Positions 35,701 through 47,700 of a stretch of DNA of 64,000 nucleotides are shown here, one piece after another. Below the pieces are notes generated by a model. It saw only the letters and a list, made by a program, of their open reading frames with translations, ran no database searches and had not been told where the DNA came from. Origin of the DNA: Pycnopodia helianthoides (Eukaryota > Echinodermata > Asteroidea > Forcipulatida > Asteriidae); NCBI GenBank assembly GCA_032158295.1, contig CM063258.1, positions 7,458,583 through 7,522,582 on the forward strand, read 5' to 3'. Numbering within the stretch: position 1 is the stretch's first letter; the number at the start of each line of letters is the position of its first letter. The translations under genes and the position numbers were made by a program.

Positions 35701-38700
35701 CATTTGTTATATAATACAAATAATTGGTTCAAATTAACATTAAAACAAAATTCAAACTTGGGGCGAGAATGCTTATATAATAAGAAGCCCCATTTGCCAA
35801 TCACACCCAAGTTGGTTGCATCCATATGACAACATACCCGTCAGTCGGGCAAAATTCTTAACTTTTAACAAAAGTAACCAGAAACGGAGGTCAAGTCCTA
35901 TCCTCTGGTTTTTCTTCCTTATTTTGGTGAATTGATTTCACTTTCATATTGTTTTATCACTTAGTTTTACATTTCCAACAACATATATCATTTTCATGGC
36001 CATAAACTACGTCAAACTAAAATAGTTGACAAAACAAAACCCTGCTCTTGTAAAACTCTGTATGGTTGGAAACCACAATGGTCCCGGAAGTTTGAATACT
36101 CCCGAGACTTACGCAGTCTATTAAATTTGGCCGTGCTCTCAAGGAATTACCTATACACATGTAAATGGGGTAACCAGGGGGTTGATCAGCACTGCCGTGA
36201 GTTTAACATGTACAAGGCCAGCAGGCCTCGAATTTCGTTTTCAAAAGGGCGTGTCAATTTTCCAAAAAGGGAAGGGCAACCTATGAAGACATTTATTGTT
36301 TGTATTAAAGGTTTTGCTGTGGTGCCGTGGCAAAATTCGAGGCCCGAGGCCAGGAATCCAACTCAATAAAGCGCTAAGTTTGATCTTGAAATTAATTTTT
36401 CATCATCGCCATAGTGACCTGTATTTATGACATCATATTTCGCCTAGAAATTAAGGTGGACGTATTGATTAAACTCTTGCATGTTAAATAATTTGCGTTC
36501 GCAATTAGGCCTCCATGGTTTTTTTTTTTAGCATGCTGCTGGTAAGATTCCAGCTAAGAACCGGAATACAAAGAAATCCTAGGAATTGTTTTTAATGAGG
36601 GACCTTTGACCTTTTCTAAAACAGTTTGACCTTTGGGTAGTCTGTAAGGTCAAGCTTGTAATACCTGGTGGCTGGCTACATGTAGTTGCTGGAGTCTGAT
36701 GACTCGGCATCAAACAGATCTGGGCCCGATTTCATAGAGCTGCTTAGCAGCCGATTTTGTGCTTACTGAGCGAGTTTCCATTTCCATTTGTACATGTATG
36801 GGTGATATGAAGCCTAGCAAAGTAGGTTTATGCCTGTGCACGCAGAGTGCCTGGAATTACACAGAGAACATGGCCTCCGTTGCCCTTGGTCTTGGCCTTG
36901 GTGCCAGAGACATTTAAGCTTTCTTACTGGAAACGCCCTTTGCAAAATGAAAACAGCCTTGCCTGTGGCGCAACCAAGGGGCAAGGGGGCTGTCACCCCC
37001 TCCACCTCACAACCCTTGCCCCCCCCCCTCTTGCCCCTCAACCCTCAAATGAGACAAAATACACAAATGAATGGCTCGATACATTTAATAGCCCCCGTCC
37101 CCAAATCATGTCTTTGCCCTCCCTTCCAACCCCCCAACCCCCTCTTCCCCGAATAAAAATTTATGATCACACCACTAGTCTTTGCCCTCTCAAAGCTGAA
37201 ATTCCAGGCCTGATGTAGGTAAATGAAAATTAAGCAGTGTCCAAAATAAAACCAAGGTGTTCAATAATTCAGTTCGGCTCATTTATTTCCACAGTGTTCA
37301 AAAATCAAAGGTGTAATAATGTACTGTTAGACACGGGAGTGAAACTGTAGAGGAACTCATAGGAAGCTCAGCTTGTTAGCCATGGTCCTAATGAAGCATG
37401 TGCCTTAACCTTCTCAGGGCTCGAATTTTTTTTTGGGGGGGGGGAATCCACGATGCCACAGGACTTGTATCTCAAAATGTTTACTGGACCAGAGATAATT
37501 TTACAAGACCAGATTCAAACTGAGAAAAGACTGCCTTGCTCAGTTTAACTTCCATTTAATTGATAAGCACTTAAGACATTATAAGGGAAGATTTACCTCA
37601 TTTGTCTTTAAGGGTATTAAGTATATTTTAAATTATTACTCAAAGTCAACATTTGAACATAATTTGTTTCTGTTCAAGATATTATAGAGTGAGGTTCATG
37701 AATTGTTATTGAATTGAAAACACAAGACCGCCGGACTCGTCCGGTCATGAGTTTACTGGCCCAATGCTAAAATCACTGGCCTCGGGCCTGCGGTCCAGTG
37801 TCAAATTCGAGCCCTGACTTAACCAGCTATATAACAGGGAGCAATTTACTAAGGCCCAACCCTACAAGGCTGCTCAAGCACAACTATTTGTAGGAAGGAA
37901 CTATAAAACTATTTGTCCACACCATGCAAAGCTTCAAACAATACTCACAAATATTTGCTTACCTCTAAACAGTTTTGATTCACAGAAATAGATACAGTAC
38001 CAGCCTAATACCATTTAACATGTTTTTTTTAACATGTGACTGGATTCCTGCTTAACACGTTGACTGCCGCCTACGAGTATATTCGTAGTAACAGGTGTAA
38101 CCGCTTCTGCCACTACGAGTATACTCGTAGGGAATGAAAGGGCTTTGTATTGTTATTTAAATACACTGGCATCACTGAGCACGCAACAAATACGCTTCTG
38201 GCAGTGGTGAGGACATGGCATCCTGAGAATGTGTATGTTCAATTTTTGTTTGTGTAGTAGCTATTTGGTATGCACGCATGCGCACTGCACTTGGCAAATG
38301 GGAACGCCCTACAAATCTATGACCGGCAGTCAACGAGTTAACTGCGCTATTAAGCAGAATTTGTTTTAAAGCAATATTTTCATCTCAAGCAGCTCCATGA
38401 AGTTGAGCCCCAATGGGTCAATAATGGGTTCAAAGCAAATGGTGTATTATATGAAAGGCTACGTTGAACACAAAGAAAAGCAAAGACAGCAGCGTTCTTT
38501 CTTAACAGTGGTCAGCTGGCCAAATACCAGTTAAAAAAAAACACCTGGGGACCAGTCAAATTTCACTGCAAGTGGTCCGCTAGCTCAGTGTTGAGAAGCA
38601 TCACCATCTCATTTCAAATAATGGACTTGCGAAAAAAAATATGGTGGACATTACTGAAATGACAAACTAACTGGTCCTGCTGAAACTAACTGGTCCTGCT

Positions 38701-41700
38701 GGCCAGTCACTAAACATGGTATAAAAAAGTTAAGGGCATACATGTTTAGTGTGGGCCAGTGTCGGCTTTCCCCATGTGTTTTCTATTGCCCCTTTTCTTT
38801 TATCTTTCCTGTTAAAAACGTTGCTGGGTTAACCCCCACAATGTCAAAACACACCACAAGTACAGTTCCTACCTAAAAAAATCACCACACAATGTCTATC
38901 TTGTAACCACAAACCATCGACAGAACAAACAGTGACAGACAAAGACAGACAAGGGGTACCAAGGAACTTGCTCAGTGGTAACCGGTAACCGTAGCGAAAC
39001 TGCTGCATCATGTGATCTTGAATGCATTGCTCAGTGCAATCAGGTAAGATTGACATGAACCCCGGGGTTATCGCTGCGTCTTGGGAACTGCCCAGCATTC
39101 TTTTCTGATTAAACCCAGAGACATCCTCTTTGTACATTGTACAGTGCAATGTACATGTACATTCTGCTGTGGGACACACCCAGGTCACACAAACTGGCTC
39201 CACTGATTACTAGAAGTTTGTGGGAATTCCTTGGATCTAGTTTTTCTTTGAAGAGTTTTGCAAGAAAGAATTAATATTTGGATTTGGCTTTTTACATAAG
39301 TTTTTCAAAAGCTGGAAGGTCTTCTCAGAATTAGTGGTTTCTGTGATAAGAAATGCCTTTGAACGATGAAATGGGTGATTAGGAGTAAAATTACACAGAA
39401 GCGTAAGCCAGCTCGGAAAAAAAGTGAAAGAATTGGGCATGCGGCAGATTCGCACGCGTAAGGACTTTCCAACAGGATTATTTGTTATCAACTATACCCT
39501 CCATATTAAAAAACAAAAATGTTGCTAGTATTTTGGTCGTTTAATTTCACTGCATTGAGTTAATCAGGATCAGTGCAGTTCAGCAAATTTTAGTAAAAAA
39601 GGTCTCTGAGCTATAGACTAAATCCATTAGGCTCCGCCCCCTTAATGCGTTCAAACCAATCACGAGTCACGACCGCAAACACACGCCAAAAAGTCTGCCG
39701 AAAGTCTAACATGTCAAAGACTTAATGAAACATAAACAAGTTATTGCTATTTGAATGGCTTTAACTGTGTCTTTAGTCAGTTTGTGAAAGTGTCATACAG
39801 GCTACCCAAGTGGGTGCCAATTAGACAGTTGCTTTCGTAAGCAGAGCCTAAAGGTAGGTTCATACATGTAGGTTGGTTTTTGTCAACATAATATTGATTT
39901 GGGCAAAATTATTAAGAAAGATACAATAAAAGTCACATGTGAAAGTTTCAGCAAAATGCAGTGTGTACTTCCTGAGAAAACGGCAAAAAAACTGTCCCAG
40001 TATTTTTTCACAAGAATATCGAAATCATCCACGTTTAGCAAGGTGACGGCACGACGTACCAACCGCATCTCTGGCTGCAGCATTCGAGAACGAACACCAA
40101 CCCTCGAGAATCTGAGAAACGATTCATGCATGAATCGTTTCTCGGATTCAACTGTTCTTAGGTGGAAAATTATCCAAACCAAAGTAGTTCATACTATCAA
40201 CAGCTGCGGTGCTTCTCACCAAGTAAGTTTTTTATGGTCATGAATTTTCGGAGTAGTTACCAATCCTTGGATAAATTTAATTGCATTTTTACTCTTCGGT
40301 CATTCATTCTATCCTCTTACTGCAACAGGTTTAATATATATTTGAATTTTTACTTCTTATTATAAATTCAGTTTCTTATTTTATTTCAACTTGTCCATAC
40401 AATTGTACCTGTTTAGCTTTTAACCATGCCATTTTCCGTATTACTGTGTTAAGTGCCTTAGAGCATGCCTGCCGCTTTACAAATGTTGGTATTATTATTA
40501 CTATTTTTAATCTATGACCTTACCTTTAATAGTTGGTCAATTTAAATAAATAATGCAGCAAGATCAAATACTCTGGCATGCTAATTCCATTGGCTGAGTA
40601 ATGCAAATAACAAGTATTGTTCGGGAGAATTTTTACGCGTGGATTAAATTCTACTGATTGGAGTGCAGTATTGGGTTCATGTACCTCAGACCATAGAGCA
40701 GGGAGCATTGCTCTATGCTCAGACAAGGTTTCTGACAAAATCCAGTAATTCAACACCATCTGTTGGGACTCTGGTTAGGGTGGTACCAGGCATGTATGCC
40801 TGCATTATTTATAATCCCATGTAATCAGTTAATCAGCATTGTAATCAGTTGACCAGTGCAGTCCTCGGGCCTACACGAATCAAACAAGTTGTGTATAAGG
40901 GCTGGTGGTGGTTTAGGGTTTAAGAAAATGCACCTGAAGAAAACCATACTAAAAATAATGAAGGAAAAACACAGCCTTGAAAAAGGGGTTGTAACGTTCA
41001 TTTTAAAAGAGCCTCAGCAAATAATATTCCAGAGAGAGAAGACAAAAAGACAAAACAAGTAATTTCACTTCAGATTACAGAGTATTTCATTTTTTTAAAC
41101 AAATTTATTACCCACTCATTTCATAGATTACACACCATTCAAAGTCATTGCACTGTACACGCGTGTATCACATTCAATAATACAACTGCTCCAGGGGTCT
41201 CCCTTCATTTACGCAGGTCAATGGCCTTGACAGACCTCCCTAGAAGCCCCTGCAAATAACTCCTATTATCATTAAGGTATTATCATTAAGGATATCACAC
41301 TGCCCAAACCTATTTTTCTGTCTTGACAGCAGGGAGAAATATTTGTAACCGATTACCCACTGCACAGATAGAGAGCTATGAAGAAGAAAACAATACCTTG
41401 AGCAGGTCCGAGTGTTTTAATAAACATGCATGGTGGCACTTACCTCTTAGAAAGAAGAGAGAGCTGCCTAGTCACCGTCTGTCGGCTGACTCTAGTTGAG
41501 CACTTGTCAGTCGGTCGGTTGTACACAGCAACAAAATCCCACTGGAGATTTTTTGCGGAAAATAACCGTGTGACCACTCAGACTCTGCAGCAGGCCACGG
41601 AGCAAGCAGGCTGGCTGACTGGCTGTCTCGCAGTGCACCCCGAAGGATATGCACAGAAACCAAGATATACACACACAGATAAAACAAGAGGACAGACAAT

Positions 41701-44700
41701 TTTTGACTGGGATTGCTGATCAAGTTGATTGAAATGTTGACTCCAGAAGATAGTGAGCTGTAGTGTCAGTGCATGTATTTCATGAAGACTTAAAGGAGGA
41801 CTGCCCACATGGAAATCCGGGACGGCTTAATAACTGTCGAACACATATAAGACTGTATCAATCCAGGCGCAGAAATTGCATTTTGCCCCTTTTTTTTTTT
41901 GGCCAGATGGAAAAAATTGCTTTGTTTGTGTGTTTGTGTTTGAGTCCTGCTTAAATAAACGTGTTTGATTTTTTTGTGGGGGGGGGGGGCTGCATAGAGT
42001 CTTGATAATGTATGATTTCATTCAGTGACCTTTACTACAACACATGCACCTTCTGTTCTTTTCATGGTGTTTGGAAGATCCCCAAAATTTACATATTCAT
42101 CGGACAATTTTGTGTCAAATTAGGGCGACTAACAGTTTTAATTGGTTGGACAGAGACATCCTTGCTCCCTCCACCCCCCCCCCCTCCCCCATCACCGAAA
42201 GAAAAGCAAATGATGAAGTCTTAGATGAATCATACATTAGATGCACAGTCTATTCATAGTAAATGCAATCACCTCATGTATTGTGTGTAGTGTGTATTCA
42301 GTTAAAATTTAATGCATGTTATGGCCGAAGTGTTGGCGAAAATGATATGGACTCTGCGCACATCACATGTTCTTAGACAAAACAACCCCCAAAACACCGC
42401 TCCAGACTGTAACATTAGCATACCATTCCAGCAAACAAGCTAATTCAAAGGAGATAAGCATTTTAAAGGTATTGTACACTTTTGGTAACAGCTCAAAATC
42501 AGTGTCCACATTTTGTGCGATTAAACATATGCATGAACAAACAAACCTGTGAAAGTTTGAGCTCAATAGGTCATCGAGGTCACGAGAAAATAGTGAAAAG
42601 AGATCTTATGTGTTTTCTGTTTTTTTCAAATTATCACACGCGATAATTACTATTGTTTTACTCGTTTCTCAGAAACAATAGCATTTTAGGCAGAAATATT
42701 TTAAAGAACCCTTTCTACCATTACTTACTTTAAATCATGTAAGTTATGTGTGAATCTGTGAACATTGTGTTTTTCGATCTTACCAATAGTGTACAGGGGC
42801 CTTTAAGAAAAAAAACAAAAAAACAGCCAGGAATTCGCTGCTGTTTTGTTTTGTTTTTTCTTCTTCTTTTTCGGAATGGATGCATAAATTAACATGCATC
42901 CAGAAGCGATGTTTTATCAAGTATGTTGGCACAGGGAATGAATTTGAACCAGCAATCATGCAGAGAGAAAATGACCATGACTGACCATGTTCTTTGCACA
43001 CTGAACGCTAATTAGCGAATGGCAAATATGATGAATATTGATTGGGTAGCATTTTGCTGTGCTATACAACGGGAAATTATTCACTGGTCTGGATATGTAC
43101 TTGCAGCCTTCAGATAGTCAACTTCTACGGGGAAAAAAAAAACACACACACACGAAAAGACACATTTTTTTTGTAAACTCAGGATGCCTCATCGCCTAAT
43201 GAAGGACCTCGTTAGTTCAGTCCCAATTAGGCATGAAACTCTTCCGTTTTTTTTTTCTGATTTCCAATTTAAAATTATTTTGTTTACAGAACATAAATAA
43301 TATTGATGTGCTTTACCGATACACATTGTCTTTTAGAAAAATAATAATAATACATAATAAACTTTATTTCTAAAGTGCACATCTCCTGTGCTCAAAGTAT
43401 TTTACAAATAAACAAATCAATTTGAAAAAGTCCCTCCGATCCACAAGCTAAAGTAGTAGTCCAGGCCGATTTCCTACCTCCCGCCCAGGTAGTAGTTAAT
43501 AAGCAGGACAGTTCTTTTCAGAACTGAGAAGTCTCCCGAATTCCGAAAAAACCTACTCCGCGGTAGTAGAATAAATAGCAAGACAAGTTCTCTAAAGAAC
43601 AAATCTACACAGCAAGTAGATATTTTTTACACATGGTGTTACCGCAAACCGAATATATATTGAAAAAGTTATCTAAGCAATTTACTATTTTGAGGTATAT
43701 TTGTGTGGATCATTATATTCTACTTTTAAAACATCTTTCCAATCATATTCATTTGATAGCAGACACTTTTTATAGACCAAAGCACCCAATCAGAAGGCAA
43801 TGTGCCCCTTTAAGACGCTTTAAGAATGGGTGGAAATGCAGCTAATAATTGCATATTAAAGGGACATTACAGAATTGGTAAGAAAAAAACTTGTAAAATA
43901 TACTTTTTTATCACAGATTTACATAAAACTTACACGGTCTAATGATGATGATAGTACAAAACATCCCTTGAAATATTTCTATCTGAAATGCCATATTTGA
44001 TGAGAAATGAATAAACTAATTTTCCGATTGGAGTTTATCGCTCAGTGAGCGTTTTATTCATTTGTTGAATCTATATGATTTCATGCAAATGTGTAATCAG
44101 TTTTTCACTATTTTCTCGTGACCCAGATGGCCAATCGATCTCAAACTTCTACAGGTTTGTCAGTTTATGTATATGGTGGATTACATAAAGTGCTTTCACT
44201 GCCAGCAACTGTGTTGTTAGCAAAAACCAATTCTGTAATGTTCCTTTAATATTATTATTAATCCTTTTGATCTCATTTATCTTTTCGGTGACTTCCAGGA
44301 TCTACTACCTGAGCTCTACAGGCATTTTACATCTCAGGGCTTCCATACATCCATCTTTGCGTCGCCATGGTTCCTCACATTATTTGCTGTTGCTCTTCCC
44401 ATATCTCTTGCCAGAAGGATCATGGATGTCTTCATATCAGAGGTGAGTAGTTGTCAATAGTATCATGTCGGATTTCACTTGTTTTTTGTTGTCTTGTTTT
44501 TTTTCTAATGAAAAGCCATGACTCAGCAAGAGGTACGCCTGGAGACCATTTTGTCATAGCTACTGTATGCTTCTAGGTGAATGGCATTTGACCTTTTGGT
44601 CGGTGATGAAAACGCCATTCATCTCTATACCTCACTGTTCTTGTCCATACTGTTCCGGCATAAGGTCTTATGTCATCCCTCCATCTTCTTCTTTGTCTGC

Positions 44701-47700
44701 CTCTTCTCTTTTTCCCTGCTCTTCATGTCCTTATGCGTAATGCGTGCCAGAATTGATCTGCAAACTTGGACTCTTTTTTAAAACCATGGCTTTGGCTTGG
44801 GCTCAATCAGTACAGACAGAGAGCCAGAGCCATAGCCAAAGCCGTTGGTTGGAAAAGGACCTTGTTCTTGAATGAAGTTATTGAGTAAGGGAATAAAAGA
44901 GTGGGGGCAAGTTTTTAAATGACTGTTTGAAACCAGCTGGGTCGTGGCCGTGCGATAAATGACCGAGCTGAAGATGAGGTCTTTGATGAAACCAAAACAA
45001 TGTAAAGTCATAGTCTGGTACTTGAAAATATGTATAAACAGTTAATTATGCGTAAGAGATTAGGTACCACAAAAAAGTTGAACATCAAAAGGATTGGCCC
45101 TTGAACATGGGTAGAACATTTGTAAAAATAACGGCGTAAGAAAAGTCACAAATTCTGACGATTTTTACAGTTTTTTCGTTATAAGGCATTTATTAATGGG
45201 AATAACAGTGTGATGAGCAGGTCTTCACTGTGTGGTAATGACCTTGATTGGTGGCTGGCCCGGCCAGCCACCAGCCCAGTCATTACCACGCAGTGAAGAC
45301 CGGCTCATCGCACTGTTATTCCCTAATTAAAAGCTCGTCTTTGACTGTGAAGGATAATGGCGGTGAGGCTGTCTACATGTATAAGTATAAATTATGTCTT
45401 TTATCCAACTTTGCCTGATTCATGTTGGGTTTTTTTTTTATTAAGGGAATGGAAATCATCTTCAGGGTTGGCATCGCCATGCTGCAACTCAACTACGACG
45501 ATCTGTTGAGACTGGACATGGAAGAAATGCTAAGAGTAAGTCACAGTATTTTAAATGTCACATATAAAGTGAGGACCTGAGATAAAATAAAAAGAGGTCC
45601 AACACAATGCTGGGACTTGAAACACTATGTGGACTTACACACGTCCACACACACATTCTATTTGTTTACATCCCTGTGGAGACATCTTTTGTTCTTTCCT
45701 TTGTCCCTGTACATGTAGTTAACATCCTATCCTACACTTTGTACACAACATTCCTTGTGGAGCACCCCAGTCTTTAGAATTCCCCCATTCATTTCATTTC
45801 ATTTATTAATTCTGGTTGTGAAGCCAAGGACTCTCAGAAAAGCGAACTTAATCACTAAACAGCCAAGAACCCTATGGAGAGAAGACAAAGAAGGAAGTTT
45901 TCAGTTTTAGATGTGGGAGGAAAACCCCAGAGAAATATTCCAGGGAAACCCACGCAATCAGGCAGGGACTGAAAAACCCAATCCACGTAGTGCCTTGGTG
46001 TGATTTGAACTGGGGTCCCCAGAGGTGGAAGGCAAGGCAAGATACCACTACGCCATCCAGACTGCCCCTATGAAGACCTTTTCTTTTTCCTTTTTTGTTT
46101 TGTTCTCGGTCTCCATTAGGTAGGGAATACTAAAGCACAGAGCTGGTGTGTGCACAGTGATCGATACACATGGATGCAATACATGTACAACATACAACCT
46201 TATGGAACATAAAGACTACAACGTGTAGTTGACGATAATCCCCATGAGCAAAACCAACACTGTCAGGGAAAATAGACTGGCGCCTGAAAAGTATTGATTG
46301 TCACTGTCAGTGTTATCATCACAATAATCACATGGGGAACCCTACGCAAACAATGTCCACGGCAAAACAGATCCTCACTCTTGGCCTTTCCAGCTCTGTT
46401 GATCTATTATTCCCGATAGCAGTTCATGTCGAAAATTGTTGTTCAGCCTTGTGGTGACTTCTGTTGATGGTCATCACCTGGGTCCCTGGTGAAATACATG
46501 TATATCAAGGGTCCATGGTGACTCATTTGTGTAGTGTGAATCTACATGTAATTTATCCAGGGACCACTGCTTAAAACCTGGAGAGGCCTGTACATGTACA
46601 GCCATTGATGTGACAGCAATGAGTTTGCTTTATTGGATACTTTTGCTAATTATTCAAGAAATACATTACCATAAAATACATTACCATAAAAACTGACTTG
46701 GTAAGGAGCACCTGAGAGCTGCTGATAGTATAAAACATTGTGAGAAACGACTCCCTCTGTAGTAATGTAGTTTTTTGAGAAAGAGGTCATTTCTCACTAA
46801 AATATTTGAATATGAGAAAGGCTTCAGGCCTCAGGTATTTTAAAGCACACAATTCTGTGCAACAAGGGTGTTTTTTCCTTTCATTATTTTCTTGCAAATT
46901 CGATGACCAACTGAGCCAAAATTTCCACAGGCTTGTTAGTTTGTGTGTACGTTGTATATACACCAACTGAGGATACTAGTCTTTGCAATTACCAAAAGTA
47001 TATTCTGCCTTTAAGCAGTCCAAAAGGTGTCATCTTTTTGTAACATTTCCTTGACATCTGTAGTCCCTTATTTTACTCCAAGGCTTATCTTTAGAAACTA
47101 TTGGTAGTTCATGTGCAGGCAACACTGTTAGTGTTAGTATCCAATTTAAACGAATCCCCCCCCCCCAACAAATCACAAAGAAACTGAAAGTAATGTAACG
47201 CAGAGATTTGTTGAGGTTGAGAAATTTGCCCAAGTTTCTCTGGTTAACGGAAATCTTGATATGAGTGTAGGAGCAGAGTTGAGTGTATACTTCGACAAAC
47301 AGTAAATGCACAAGAAGCAATTGTAGATGTCAAAACTGATTCTTGTTTACTGCAGTTGACTGACTGTTACAAGTGCAAACTAAATATAGCTAGTAGATAC
47401 ATGAGAGGCATAGAGCCACAAAGGCAAGCTGGCAAGTCGAATGAACAAGAATCTAAATGATAAAAATCATAGGAATATTTTGAGGGAGGTTTTGAAGGGT
47501 TTTGGGTGATGGGGCAGGTCTTGATGTAGAAATGATGTCACAAATAAATAATGTGAGATTGGTGACCTCATTTCTTTACCTAGAATAAAGATGGCGGACA
47601 TAGTGGTCAACAGGGAGTTTCTGGTCATTTATACTGGGGGACCTTGAGGCATAGTATTAGCCAGAGGGGTGTCTGGGTGTCTTTTGGACACCCTGTTTAA

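Noticed and set aside
38844..39203. 119-codon minus-strand frame, Cys-rich
   Set aside because: No recognised cysteine spacing, signal peptide or splice-bounded structure. Lies in EVI5 intron 5 among repeats. Cannot be excluded outright but is unsupported.
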